A DNA stretch of 64,000 bases from a virus. The DNA is taken from positions 1 through 64,000 of IMG/VR virus record IMGVR_UViG_3300020195_000410, one strand, 5' to 3'. Position 1 is the stretch's first letter; every line of letters begins with the position of its first letter. Below are positions 8,400 to 17,169 of this stretch, piece by piece. The notes under the pieces were generated by a model. The model worked only from the letters and a program-made list of their open reading frames with translations, was not told the DNA's origin and searched no databases. Position numbers and translations under genes: made by a program.

Positions 8400-8668
8400 C
8401 AGGAAGTAAAAATCCCGTCAGTCAGATAGCCGTGCCAATTACAACCACCCACAAAGCGAATGCTTGGGGTGGTTGTTGGTTTTTCCAGATCTCCGTTCCA
8501 GCCCCAAGCGTGTTCTCCTTTGACAAGCACGCCTCCAAAAGCACCACAACCGCAAGGACAAGCAAATGTCATGCGGTCTGGTATTCCTTCGTTGAAGTGC
8601 CACATGAAATCTCCGGGAGACTTCATGTTTTCAAACGCTTCTACTTTAGTTGCTTTAACTTCGCTCAT
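8396..8668 (-). CDS. DUF6527-like small phage protein
   Basis: A 90-residue protein with FACPCGCGAFGG, GWNGDLEKPTTTPSI and a closing C-W-H-G-Y-L-T-D-G pattern. The Cys pair, the PTxxPSI motif and the terminal C..H..LT.G segment are typical of the DUF6527 family, probable metal binders common in phages. Its role is unknown. It overlaps the preceding gene by 4 bases tail to tail. Confidence 0.65.
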   Translation of the reverse strand: MSEVKATKVEAFENMKSPGDFMWHFNEGIPDRMTFACPCGCGAFGGVLVKGEHAWGWNGDLEKPTTTPSIRFVGGCNWHGYLTDGIFTSC

Positions 8669-8670
8669 GA

Positions 8671-9132
8671 TTAAGAAGGGCGATGATCGCCCGGAACTCC
8701 AAACAATTGTGCAACAACTTCTGGATCTTTTTTGTTCCAGCTACCTTCCCGGTATTTTGTAACAAAGAAGTCAATTGCCGCTGGAATAATTTGGCCAATA
8801 ACAATGGTTCTGATAAGCGGCGAAAAAGGCTTCAACCAAATTGGCATTGCTTGATAAATGATCTTATCATAGATGCGAGTGAGAGCATCTAAAACTGTAG
8901 CCTTTTTGTCGATGCCGCTTGCAACCAAGCTGTCAACATAAGACACCAAATCATCCATTCTTGACAACAAGAAATTAGTGATGGCCACGAAGCTTACTTT
9001 CTTCCAAACCTGCCACCACTTAGAAGCAGTTTTGCTTTCATCCCACTTAACTGCCATTGTTTCGATATAATTTTCGATCCCTGAATCAGCAACAGCTTTG
9101 CCGACCGGACCAGTAACATGAATGTCGCTCAT
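8671..9132 (-). CDS. Unknown protein, 153 aa
   Basis: The ATG at 9132 is fixed by a strong GGAGGAAAAAT ribosome site. Starts MSDIHVTGPVGKAVADSGIE. The middle contains a moderately hydrophobic stretch (IWLKPFSPLIRTIVIGQIIPAAIDFFVT) that could be a membrane or amphipathic segment. No family recognised. It is divergent from the gp14-like gene with only a short gap. Confidence 0.7.
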   Translation of the reverse strand: MSDIHVTGPVGKAVADSGIENYIETMAVKWDESKTASKWWQVWKKVSFVAITNFLLSRMDDLVSYVDSLVASGIDKKATVLDALTRIYDKIIYQAMPIWLKPFSPLIRTIVIGQIIPAAIDFFVTKYREGSWNKKDPEVVAQLFGVPGDHRPS

Positions 9133-9164
9133 ATTTTTCCTCCATGGATAACGATATATATGGT

Positions 9165-9761
9165 ATGGCAATCAAGAATCCAGATGGCAGCACTTACAAC
9201 GTATCAGGCTCAATGCAGCAGTTTGATCCAGATAATCCAGAGTTTGATTTGTTCAACGTCTGGGATCAAGAGGTCATTCAGATCGGCGGCACGCCGTTGT
9301 ACTACTATGAGCTTTTCATCAATGTAAACAACATTGATCAGCTTTACGTTGAAGCCAGAGACAAATTGTGGTCTCAACAACCAATTTGTCTGTATGGATA
9401 CTATGATCCTATACCTTCACAAAACGCTTTAGGCACATTCGGAATTGATTCTCCAGACGAGATGATGTTCGAATTTAACTACAGAAGCGTGTTGGCGACT
9501 CTTGGCCATGCTCCCAAGATTGGTGCTCGCATTTTCACACCTCATAAGCGAGAGAACTGGGTCGTCAAACAAAGAAATGTAGAGGTCTTCAAGTTGTGGG
9601 GCGAGCTTCGTCTTCAAGTCATGTGCGATAGATTCCAAGAATCTCTCACGACAGGTGAAGGCAAGGTCACTCAACGACAGCCAGACTTCAAAGTCAACAG
9701 TGTTAAAGACCTTGGCCAGAACAAGATGAATCTGGCTGGTGGTCAATCCGGTCCTCAATAA
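9165..9761 (+). CDS. Neck protein, T4 gp14-like
   Basis: A 198-residue protein from ATG 9165; an in-frame ATG at 9144 would add 7 residues and neither has a clear ribosome site. The order GGTPLYYYELFIN, a short helix, LGTFGIDSPDEMMFEFNY, then PKIGARIFTPH and QRNVEVFKLWGELRLQVMC follows the layout of T4 gp14 (YYI..FVDLD, SKFG..I.D, P..GD.IYFP, L..I..V). gp14 joins gp13 in sealing the head. The gp15-like gene follows. Confidence 0.6.
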   Translation: MAIKNPDGSTYNVSGSMQQFDPDNPEFDLFNVWDQEVIQIGGTPLYYYELFINVNNIDQLYVEARDKLWSQQPICLYGYYDPIPSQNALGTFGIDSPDEMMFEFNYRSVLATLGHAPKIGARIFTPHKRENWVVKQRNVEVFKLWGELRLQVMCDRFQESLTTGEGKVTQRQPDFKVNSVKDLGQNKMNLAGGQSGPQ

Positions 9762-9990
9762 TTTTCCAAACCAACTCAACCCTCATCGGAGGGTGAATCA
9801 TTTTGAAAAACCTCAATGGTACTTTAGGCTCTTTGAGTTCTGAGACTATTCTGAGTTTTTTCTGCAATGGGTTGCTGTTGTTCTTAAAGATTTTGTAGGG
9901 CTTCATAACTTATACAATAGGGATCTCGAAATGAAAAATTACTGGCTTGCCAGAAACGGTTATAAACACATAGATAAAGAAAGAGGCATA

Positions 9991-11004
9991 ATGTCAGAAC
10001 CAACTTTAGTCCCATGTAATGAACCCGGTTTTATCCAAGACCTAAACATCGACGGACCTCCTCCGTATTGTCGAGTTGGGGAATCTGATAAATCATCTGG
10101 CACGATTGACCACAAAGATTTTCTTGATAATCAAAAAGACGTTGCAGGTCGTGACATCTCGTGGCTCGAAGATGCGACTCAAAGAAAGATGGGACAAGGA
10201 GCATCTGCTCTCTGCGATCCTCAGCAGACCGGGCACATCATTAACGAACAAGGCATGAGTCCTCCAAACAGGAACGCCGTCTATCGTTATTCTAAATCAA
10301 TTCGTGGAACAGATGAAGCTTGCATGGATTTGTTCAAAGACATCATTGTCTTAGATGAATCTGGAAAAGCTCATCAAATTCCAATTATTTGGGCCACACA
10401 AGAAAAGGCAGTTGCCTACATACTTCAAGAGAATGTAAGAAAAGATGAGAGTCTTGTAGTTGATAGAATTCGATTGCCTATGTTGGCGATCCATGCTTCC
10501 AACTACAACTATAATCAAGGTCGATACACGTATCACAAAGCAATTGATTATTTGCGGGACTTCAAAGATAAGAGACCGGGATTCACAACAAGTGAACGAT
10601 ATCAAAGAGACACAGTGTTTGGGGTGAGCCGTGGCATTCCAATTGATATCAGCTACACATTGTACGCTTGGACATTGTACGAAGAAGATATGAATCAGAT
10701 TCTGACTCAGATCGTTACAAAATTCAGTCCGATGGCATACATACGAGTAAGAGGAATCTCGTGGGAGATAGGTGTCAAGCTCGACTCAATCGCTAATAAC
10801 GTAAATGTTGAGCCGGGAGACAAGCAGGTCAGAGTCTTTAAGTATCAGTTTACTTTCACAGCCGAGTCATTCGTGTCTCAGCCAATTGTTAGGAAGAAAG
10901 CCGTGTTGAAGACGAGGATAGAGGTCACTGACTCGACCATAGAAGATGACGTAACCGAAGTCTTGAGTAGGTTGGAACAAGCAGTAAAGGAATTGGAAGA
11001 ATGA
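9991..11004 (+). CDS. Tail sheath stabiliser/terminator, T4 gp15-like
   Basis: A 337-residue protein from ATG 9991 (AAGAGG upstream); an ATG at 9931 is also possible. The segment IPIIWATQEKAVAYIL, then RLPMLAIHASNYNYNQ, then IPIDISYTLYAWTLYEEDMNQIL and a final beta-rich block (RVFKYQFTFTAESFVSQPIVRK) parallels T4 gp15 (VPITYASKEHF, YELSIFTRYEDDMFQI, WSLTFEVNGWMYPPV). gp15 caps the tail end that meets the neck. It lies directly before the sheath gene. Overlaps the next gene by ATGA. Confidence 0.75.
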   Translation: MSEPTLVPCNEPGFIQDLNIDGPPPYCRVGESDKSSGTIDHKDFLDNQKDVAGRDISWLEDATQRKMGQGASALCDPQQTGHIINEQGMSPPNRNAVYRYSKSIRGTDEACMDLFKDIIVLDESGKAHQIPIIWATQEKAVAYILQENVRKDESLVVDRIRLPMLAIHASNYNYNQGRYTYHKAIDYLRDFKDKRPGFTTSERYQRDTVFGVSRGIPIDISYTLYAWTLYEEDMNQILTQIVTKFSPMAYIRVRGISWEIGVKLDSIANNVNVEPGDKQVRVFKYQFTFTAESFVSQPIVRKKAVLKTRIEVTDSTIEDDVTEVLSRLEQAVKELEE

Positions 11005-11225
11005 TTGAGATCAAAAACAAACAGAAAAGTCCAGTACAACTTATTGTGAGATCGAGGACGGCTCCTCGTGCTTTCACCACCCTAATCATTCCGGGCATCG
11101 GCAAGGGTAAGAACATCAGGCTTATAGAAGACGAACAAACAACAGATATTATCGAACGTGTGGAGAAGATGGGCCTGATCTCCACTAGATACATTCCAAA
11201 CTCTGAGATTCGCAAGGGAGATTAA
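11001..11225 (+). CDS. Unknown small protein between gp15- and sheath-like genes
   Basis: A 74-residue basic protein (MIEIKNKQKSPVQLIVRSRTAPRAF...). It overlaps the gp15-like stop by ATGA and ends 3 bases before the sheath start, so it is co-expressed with tail genes. It could be a small tail or chaperone-like protein. No motif is seen. Confidence 0.7.
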   Translation: MIEIKNKQKSPVQLIVRSRTAPRAFTTLIIPGIGKGKNIRLIEDEQTTDIIERVEKMGLISTRYIPNSEIRKGD

Positions 11226-11228
11226 GAC

Positions 11229-13577
11229 ATGGCTATTCTAAGGGGATTTCCACCATCTAACACGATTTCGCCGAGCGTAAGGATCACCGAAAAGGATCTG
11301 AGCTTTGTGGCTCCACAACAATCCTTTCACCGGGCTGGACTCATTGGGTTTGCGAGCAAAGGTCCGATCAATGTGCCGACTCTGGTCTCTAGCCAGAATC
11401 AGTTGACCACACTGTTCGGCTATCCGCACCCAGAATCCGGCGATCCTTACCTCATCTACGCTGCACAGGCATATTTGACAGTTGCTAATGAACTGTACAT
11501 TGTCCGTGTTGCTGACGACGACGCTGTTAGCGATGAAGCTGCTTTGACAGCAGAAGTTGACATTCCATCCGCAGGTGGACAGATCCAGATTCTGTCTGAC
11601 ACGGCTGGAGACTACGTTTTCGGAACAGACATGTTCTTCCGATGGAAACTCAATGGAGTTCTTCATTCCAAGACATTGGTTGTTCTCGCAGGAACATACA
11701 CAGCCGCACAACTTGCTGAAGACTTGAATCTCCAGTTGGTTGGCGACATCGACGGCATTGAATTCATTACACATACGAGCGATACAAAAGTCGGACTCCA
11801 GACCACATTCTCCTACGGCCCAGATGCCGAATTGGAATTGGTTTCAATCCAAGACTCAATGTACGGTGGTCCGGTTGGAGTAACCAATCCATGCGGCCTC
11901 GGACTCGATATGACTCAGGCCAGCATCACAGGATCGCTTGATCGTTATCCAGCAACATACCAGACAGCCGGTGAATATGACTTCACTGCCCTGACCGACA
12001 TGAACCTTCAGGTTGTTGTCGATGGAACTGACAACGTGTTGATCGACAATGTGGTTCAGGTCATCGACCTCGCCGCCTTGGAAGGTGCCGAATACACAAC
12101 AGCAGAATGCGTTGATGAAATCAACTTGCAAATTGAATCTCTTCCGGGTGGATTTGAAGCTTTCGCAGACGGCGATAACATCGCACTGAGAACGCTGCAC
12201 TTCGGACGTGATGCAAGATTGCTCGTTAAGCCAGACAGCACAGCAGACGGAATCTTCGGACTCGCCAACGTAACAGTTGTCGGTGCCAGCCCAATCGGTA
12301 CATCCGGCGACGGATCGACATACGATTATGGCCGTGTCAACGGAGATGCCAACAGCACTGGTGCAGTCACATTCACGATCACGGCTGATAGTGCCGGTAT
12401 CGACGGAAACGCAACACAAGTTGTGATCCAGAATAACGTCCGTGAAGGAAACTTTGTTGTTCAGGTTTACAACGGCGGAGCACAAGTAGAAAGCTGGGGT
12501 GGTCTGACAAAAGACGAAACCAGCACCTTCTATGTGGAAACATTCTTGTCCTTGGTATCTGATTGGATTCGAGTCTCAGACAACTTGGACAATGCAGCAT
12601 CTCCGCTTGATGGAACATACACACTGGTTGGCGGATCTGATGGAATTCCATCTGACCCAGACCTACAAGACGCCCTGATCGTTGGAAACCAGCTTGCCTA
12701 CACAGGCATGTATGGACTCAGCGAGCCAGAACAGATTGACATCGACTTGGTTGCCGTTCCGGGCCACGCCAGCACGACTGTAGTAACAGCCTTGTTGGAC
12801 CTCTGCCAGAACATTCGTATGGATTGCTTGGCAATCATCGACGCACCATTCGGACTCACAGTGCGTGAAATCGTGGAATGGCAGAATGGTAGCCATCCTC
12901 TCAACACCACGAGATTCGACTCTGACTTCGGTGCTCTCTACTGGCCATGGGTTAAGATTCGAGACAATTACAACAGAGTTGACATTTGGGCACCGCCATC
13001 CGGTTCGGTTATGGCAACCATCGCTCAGAGCGATAACTTGTCGGCACCTTGGTTTGCACCAGCCGGTACAAACCGTGGTATCGTCCACAACATCACAGAC
13101 GTTTTCTCCAGACCAACTCTGGAAGAAAGAGACCTGATGTATGGATATCGCAATGCGATCAACCCAATTGTGCAATTCGTGGACTTCCAAGGATTCGTAA
13201 TCTGGGGTCAGAAGACACTACAAAGACTGCCAACGGCTTTGGACCGTGTGAACGTCAGACGATTGATGTTCGTGCTGGAAAAACAAATCCGAGTCGCAGC
13301 CCGTCAGTTGCTGTTCGATCCACATGATTCAATCCTCGAAGCCAAGTTTGTGAGAATCGCTACGGCAATTCTCTCACAAGTACAGGTTGGACGAGGTATT
13401 GAAGACTTCCGAGTTATCTGTGATGCCACATTGAACACACCCGATGTCATCGACAGAAACGAACTGCGAGCAAGAATCGGAGTCATTCCAGTTCGAGCAG
13501 CGGAATTCATCTTCATCGAATTCTCAATCCACAGAACGGGTTCAGACTTCTCTGATTCCGACACAACCACGTTCTAA
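11229..13577 (+). CDS. Contractile tail sheath protein, gp18-like
   Basis: A 782-residue protein. The N-terminal region (PSNTISPSVRITEKD, GLIGFASKGPINVP, YLTVANELYIVRVAD) and the conserved C-terminal sheath domain (VIWGQKTLQ, LDRVNVRRLMFVLEKQIRVAARQ, then RIGVIPVRAAEFIFIEFSIHR) are diagnostic of T4-type sheath. About 400 middle residues are beta-rich insertions facing outward. It is longer than T4 gp18 (659 aa). Its subunits form the contracting outer cylinder around the tube. A terminator hairpin follows before the tube genes. Confidence 0.95.
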   Translation: MAILRGFPPSNTISPSVRITEKDLSFVAPQQSFHRAGLIGFASKGPINVPTLVSSQNQLTTLFGYPHPESGDPYLIYAAQAYLTVANELYIVRVADDDAVSDEAALTAEVDIPSAGGQIQILSDTAGDYVFGTDMFFRWKLNGVLHSKTLVVLAGTYTAAQLAEDLNLQLVGDIDGIEFITHTSDTKVGLQTTFSYGPDAELELVSIQDSMYGGPVGVTNPCGLGLDMTQASITGSLDRYPATYQTAGEYDFTALTDMNLQVVVDGTDNVLIDNVVQVIDLAALEGAEYTTAECVDEINLQIESLPGGFEAFADGDNIALRTLHFGRDARLLVKPDSTADGIFGLANVTVVGASPIGTSGDGSTYDYGRVNGDANSTGAVTFTITADSAGIDGNATQVVIQNNVREGNFVVQVYNGGAQVESWGGLTKDETSTFYVETFLSLVSDWIRVSDNLDNAASPLDGTYTLVGGSDGIPSDPDLQDALIVGNQLAYTGMYGLSEPEQIDIDLVAVPGHASTTVVTALLDLCQNIRMDCLAIIDAPFGLTVREIVEWQNGSHPLNTTRFDSDFGALYWPWVKIRDNYNRVDIWAPPSGSVMATIAQSDNLSAPWFAPAGTNRGIVHNITDVFSRPTLEERDLMYGYRNAINPIVQFVDFQGFVIWGQKTLQRLPTALDRVNVRRLMFVLEKQIRVAARQLLFDPHDSILEAKFVRIATAILSQVQVGRGIEDFRVICDATLNTPDVIDRNELRARIGVIPVRAAEFIFIEFSIHRTGSDFSDSDTTTF

Positions 13578-13588
13578 TTTTTATGGTT

Positions 13589-13625
13589 CTCAGGGCCGGG
13601 CCTTCCGGCCCTGAGAATTGTTTTA
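13589..13625 (+). terminator. Intrinsic terminator after sheath gene
   Basis: CTCAGGGCCGG (13589-13599) and CCGGCCCTGAG (13605-13615) form an 11-bp GC-rich stem, followed by AATTGTTTT. The imperfect T-run suggests partial termination, which would set the sheath-to-tube ratio. Confidence 0.7.
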
Positions 13626-13640
13626 GCAAGGGGTCTCAAT

Positions 13641-14207
13641 ATGGCTCAACCAATGGGCATCGGTCATGTGGGCTTGCCCGGAACAATCATCAAACGCAAA
13701 TTTAGATATACCATTCAGTTCTCTGGCCCATGGGGTTTCGTTCCTGAACATTATGTCAAAGTAGCGGCACGTCCTCAATTAGAAATCGACGAACTTGAAG
13801 TTCAATTTCTGAATGCGAGCACATGGATTCCGGGAAAGGGTCGCTGGCAACCGCTTAATATCACATATATAGATGTAACCGGCAAAGAGATGCAAGATCT
13901 TTATGATTGGGCGGCTACGATATATGACTTCCAAGAATATGGCAAAAATGAAATTGATCTGAAACAATCTGAAAAACAAGGTTGGACAGGAGTAGGACTT
14001 CTTTCGCTTTATGATGGATGTGGAACTCCAGTAGAAAAATGGACACTGAAAGGTTGTTTTATTCAAGCAATCAATTTCGGAGATCTGGATTATTCATCAA
14101 ATGATGAATGTAATATCGAAGTAACAATCAGATATGACAAAGCAAACTTGGAAGACGTTGGTTCGTGTGGCATCGTGCCAAAGGGATATCCTATATGTTG
14201 TCAATAA
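13641..14207 (+). CDS. Tail tube protein paralog 1 (gp19-like)
   Basis: A 188-residue protein starting MAQPMGIGHVG. It shares with the next three genes the pattern KRKFRYTIQF...VPEHYVK.AARPQLEIDE, then FLNASTWIPGKGRW, YDF, LYDGCG..EKW, and INFGDLDYSSN.EC.I..TIRYD. This is the beta-barrel layout of T4-family tail tube proteins, where stacked hexamers line the DNA channel. The C-terminus is Cys-rich (SCG, ICCQ). Placement after the sheath gene mirrors the T4 order 18-19. It is the first of four tandem copies. Confidence 0.82.
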   Translation: MAQPMGIGHVGLPGTIIKRKFRYTIQFSGPWGFVPEHYVKVAARPQLEIDELEVQFLNASTWIPGKGRWQPLNITYIDVTGKEMQDLYDWAATIYDFQEYGKNEIDLKQSEKQGWTGVGLLSLYDGCGTPVEKWTLKGCFIQAINFGDLDYSSNDECNIEVTIRYDKANLEDVGSCGIVPKGYPICCQ

Positions 14208-14222
14208 CAGGAGTAAATAAAA

Positions 14223-14795
14223 ATGGCTAGTCTAAAACCAATGGGCATCGGTGTCATTGGACAACCAGATGTTGTATTCAAAAGAAAGTTCCGCTGGACA
14301 TTCGAAATTCAAGGATTTTGCAACAACCAGAAGAACGTAGTTCCAGAATACTTCGTCAAGTTGGCCTCTCGCCCGAACCTTGAAATCGAAGAAACAGAAA
14401 TCAATCACTTGAACGCAAAGATGTGGATTCCGGGTAAGGCATCTTGGCAGACGATTTCTGTAACATACATGGACGTGGCACACACAGAGATGCAGAGTCT
14501 CTGGAACTGGCTCGCTACAGTCTATGACTTTACAGACCCGGTAAACCTCAAGATGGGAAACCGTCGTGACTGGGACGCCACAGGCGTTCTCAGCATGTAT
14601 GACGGTTGCGGTGTACTGCTAGAACAATGGCAGCTTCAGCACTGCTGGCCAACAGGCATCAACTTTGGAGAACTGGACTACTCTTCCTCAGAAGAAGCAA
14701 CTATCGAACTGACGCTCCGTTATTGGGACGTTGTTTACAGAAGCTACTGCCCAGACTTTATCCCAACTGGTTGCTGCTCAGGTTGCGGAAACTAA
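14223..14795 (+). CDS. Tail tube protein paralog 2 (gp19-like)
   Basis: A 190-residue protein with the tube signature: KRKFRWTFEI, VPEYFVKLASRPNLEIEE, LNAKMWIPGKASW, LMYDGCG-type motif and INFGELDYSSSEEATIELTLRYW. The C-terminal tail has CPDF..TGCCSGCGN. It is most like paralog 3. AACAGGAGTAAATAAAA precedes the ATG by 15 bases, giving both a ribosome site and a TAAATA box. Confidence 0.82.
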   Translation: MASLKPMGIGVIGQPDVVFKRKFRWTFEIQGFCNNQKNVVPEYFVKLASRPNLEIEETEINHLNAKMWIPGKASWQTISVTYMDVAHTEMQSLWNWLATVYDFTDPVNLKMGNRRDWDATGVLSMYDGCGVLLEQWQLQHCWPTGINFGELDYSSSEEATIELTLRYWDVVYRSYCPDFIPTGCCSGCGN

Positions 14796-14813
14796 CCAGA
14801 ATAGGAGAACAGT

Positions 14814-15395
14814 ATGGCACAACCAATGGGTATTGGAGCACTTGGCTTCAATAACACAATATTCAAGAGGAAGTTTAGATACACCTTCACAATTACCAAT
14901 ATCTGTGGTAATGCAAATAGGTCTGTACCTGAATCTTACGTCAAGACAGCGGCCCGTCCGAATCTTGCAATCGAAGAAACAGAAATCAACTTCTTGAACG
15001 CAAAGATGTTTATTCCGGGAAAAGCTACTTGGGAAACAATTACAGTAAACTACATTGATGCAGTCAACGCATCCAACATCGCCTCATTCAAACCGTTGTG
15101 GGATTGGATGGCATCATTGTACGACTTCAGAGATCCAATCAACCTAAAAATGGGATCAAGTCGTCGTGCCTATTCGGCCACCGGAATTCTCAATCTGTAT
15201 GATGGTTGCGGAACTCTTCTGGAAACATGGACAATGGACAACATGTGGCCAACTGCAATCGACTTCGGAGAATTAGATTATTCTTCATCAGAAGAATGTA
15301 CAATCGCACTGACATTACGATACCACGATGTCATCTACACTCCTGTATGTCCAGCATTCGCCATTGAACCTTGCTGCTTTCCTTGTGGTAGTTAA
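14814..15395 (+). CDS. Tail tube protein paralog 3 (gp19-like)
   Basis: A 193-residue protein: KRKFRYTFTITNICG, VPESYVKTAARPNLAIEE, FLNAKMFIPGKATW, LNLYDGCGTLLETW, IDFGELDYSSSEECTIALTLRYHD. A short insertion (ASNIASF) sits in the middle. The C-terminus has EPCCFPCGS. It follows paralog 2 with an AGGAGAAC ribosome site. A run of CCCCC..GGGGG bases follows (15417-15441), a likely weak terminator. Confidence 0.82.
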   Translation: MAQPMGIGALGFNNTIFKRKFRYTFTITNICGNANRSVPESYVKTAARPNLAIEETEINFLNAKMFIPGKATWETITVNYIDAVNASNIASFKPLWDWMASLYDFRDPINLKMGSSRRAYSATGILNLYDGCGTLLETWTMDNMWPTAIDFGELDYSSSEECTIALTLRYHDVIYTPVCPAFAIEPCCFPCGS

Positions 15396-15460
15396 GTTTG
15401 TAATGACTATGATAAGGGGGTGGGATTTAGATCCGCCCCCTTATTTTTTTGGAGAAGACT

Positions 15461-16021
15461 ATGGCAAAAATGGGTATGCAAATGGGACTGGAAGGCGATG
15501 GCCGCTTCTGCAAAAGACAGTTCCGTTGGATGTTCACAGTTGATAACATAATTGGAGATCTAAGCTCTAGTGGCAGTATGCAATGTTTGCCGCCAGAAAA
15601 GAGTGCTAGACCAAATCTGTCATTCAAAGAAATGAATGTACAACACTTGATTGAAGAAGTATTTTATCCTGCCAAGCCAGATTGGAAGCCAATTACGGTG
15701 ACATTATTTGACTTAAAGAAAAGTTCGCACCCAATTTGGAAGTGGCTAAACGAATTGTATTTTGTCGATGCACAGACTGCTACATTCGTTGAACCCAACG
15801 CAAAGCCGGGTCCAACTGTAGGTTTCATCAGACAATGCACACTGCAATTATTCGACGGTTGCGGCGAAGTCGTCGAGACTTGGATCTACGACGACTGTTG
15901 GCCACAATCTGTGAATTTTCAACCACTTGATATGACTCAAGGTGGTCTTGTCATGTGTGAGGTTACGCTACGATACGCAAGAGCTTATATCCAAGAAGAT
16001 AGAGGAAGATCGCAACTTTAA
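15461..16021 (+). CDS. Tail tube protein paralog 4, divergent (gp19-like)
   Basis: A 186-residue protein from ATG 15461 (GGAG 7 bases upstream). It keeps MQMGLEGDGRFCKRQFRWMFTVD, SARPNLSFKEMNVQHL, VFYPAKPDWKP, LQLFDGCGEVVETW and VNFQPLDMTQGG, but lacks the IEETEINFLNAK wording and the Cys-rich tail. Divergence suggests a special ring, such as the tube cap, tail terminator or the baseplate end (compare T4 gp48/gp54). It meets the late sigma operon tail to tail. Confidence 0.75.
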   Translation: MAKMGMQMGLEGDGRFCKRQFRWMFTVDNIIGDLSSSGSMQCLPPEKSARPNLSFKEMNVQHLIEEVFYPAKPDWKPITVTLFDLKKSSHPIWKWLNELYFVDAQTATFVEPNAKPGPTVGFIRQCTLQLFDGCGEVVETWIYDDCWPQSVNFQPLDMTQGGLVMCEVTLRYARAYIQEDRGRSQL

Positions 16022-16317
16022 TCTTCGTCATCTTCTTCATCTTCGTCTATCTCAAACAATTGGAATTCTCCATTAAGGATCTCTCTCATTCCTTCGAGAG
16101 CATCTTCCAGTTGCTTGCTTTTCCAGCCGAGCTTACGAATGGTGGCACTCTTATTAAGCCGCCCTCGCTTGGTGTAACACTCGTTGTCATCATCTAAGAG
16201 ACATTCGAGCAATTCACCATACCCGTTCTTACGAAGCTTGTCTATGATTTCTTGCATTTCGATAGCGTAAACAGGATTGGTTACACTAGCTTTGTTCATA
16301 TAATTACAATCTACCAT
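16018..16317 (-). CDS. Unknown acidic-tailed protein next to the late sigma factor
   Basis: A 99-residue protein, or 93 from the second Met. It contains a putative winged-helix-like stretch (KSATIRKLGWKSKQLEDALEGMREIL) and ends in a run of Asp/Glu. It overlaps the gp55-like gene by 7 bases, so it is made with it. In T4 the late co-activator gp33 works with gp55; position and size would fit such a partner, but sequence likeness is not visible. Confidence 0.65.
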   Translation of the reverse strand: MVDCNYMNKASVTNPVYAIEMQEIIDKLRKNGYGELLECLLDDDNECYTKRGRLNKSATIRKLGWKSKQLEDALEGMREILNGEFQLFEIDEDEEDDED

Positions 16318-16871
16318 GAAGTTGAATCCCTGTCAAGATAGCTTCTGCTATTTTGTGATCTTTCTTTGCCATTTCTCATAACAACACTGTCAAATTTGTC
16401 TGACAGGTACACCATGTATTTCTTTTTCAGTTCATTATAGTTTCTGGCACTTCTGTAAAGTTGTCTGTAATGATTCAAAATGCAAGTTGTCATGTAATTG
16501 AACGCTTTGCCTTTTCTTGGATCGAACCTGTCAATCTTTTCGAAGCAGATCAACACACCTTCTTGAATGGCGTCATCCACGTCGATCCCGCTAAACTTGG
16601 CATAATTCGTAATGTTCTGTGCAAGAATGTAGAAAGCGTATGCCAGTTGATTCTGAAAATCCTTGAAGTTCACACAGGACTCGTTGTACTTGCCGACAAC
16701 GGCGTCCAAACGGTCTTTTTTAACTTCATCTTTGTACTTGATCAATCTGCGATTGTAAGTTTCTTGACAATCACTAACCATCATGTGGTATCGTTCTTTT
16801 TCTCTTTTATGGAATTGGAATGATTGAATGATGGATTCAAACGTCTTGTTGTTAAGGTATTCGTTGGCCAT
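16311..16871 (-). CDS. Late-transcription sigma factor, T4 gp55-like
   Basis: A 186-residue protein from ATG 16871, set by a GGAGGAAA ribosome site. The core AYAFYILAQNITNYAKFSGIDVDDAIQEG followed by FDPRKGKAFNYMTTCILNHYRQLYR matches the sigma region 2-like part of gp55 ([42 protein letters not shown]). gp55 directs host RNA polymerase to single-box late promoters (TATAAATA in T4). Related boxes occur before many genes here. A TATATA box lies about 28 bases before its own start. Confidence 0.82.
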   Translation of the reverse strand: MANEYLNNKTFESIIQSFQFHKREKERYHMMVSDCQETYNRRLIKYKDEVKKDRLDAVVGKYNESCVNFKDFQNQLAYAFYILAQNITNYAKFSGIDVDDAIQEGVLICFEKIDRFDPRKGKAFNYMTTCILNHYRQLYRSARNYNELKKKYMVYLSDKFDSVVMRNGKERSQNSRSYLDRDSTSW

Positions 16872-16968
16872 TTTCCTCCGACCGAGCATTTAAGGGTATC
16901 TATATATCTGCATCACGGCTCACAATCTGCAAGGAAAATTCCCTTTTTCCACTATCATTAAGAGTAGT

Positions 16969-17169
16969 ATGGAAATAATAAAGTTGTATGCTGAATTGCT
17001 GTCTAATCCCAGAAGTTTGGTGGCATATCATGCCTTGCTGACCAAATACAAAAATTGCAATATGAGCAATGAAGCCAAGGCAATTGAGGATCTAATCCGA
17101 AGGAAGTTCGATGCTGACTGTCCACATATTGACCAAGAACAACGCCAAAACAATCCAGAAGGCTCTTGA
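16969..17169 (+). CDS. Small unknown protein, 66 aa
   Basis: A short helical protein (MEIIKLYAELLSNPRSLVAY) reminiscent of a TPR helix pair. It overlaps the glycosyltransferase start by 59 bases in another frame, so translation may be coupled. Function unknown. Confidence 0.5.
   Translation: MEIIKLYAELLSNPRSLVAYHALLTKYKNCNMSNEAKAIEDLIRRKFDADCPHIDQEQRQNNPEGS

Noticed and set aside
9155-9160. TATATA before the gp14-like start as a late promoter
   Set aside because: A transcript starting after it would begin at or past the ATG at 9165, so it cannot serve this start with a normal leader.
9703-9906. A 67-codon minus-strand frame after the gp14-like gene
   Set aside because: No ribosome site, overlaps the gp14-like gene by 59 bases and shows no motif. 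It could be real, but support is too weak to list.
16018-16317. Naming the gene beside the late sigma factor as gp33 co-activator
   Set aside because: Only position, size and an acidic tail agree. No gp33-specific sequence is recognisable, so it stays unknown.
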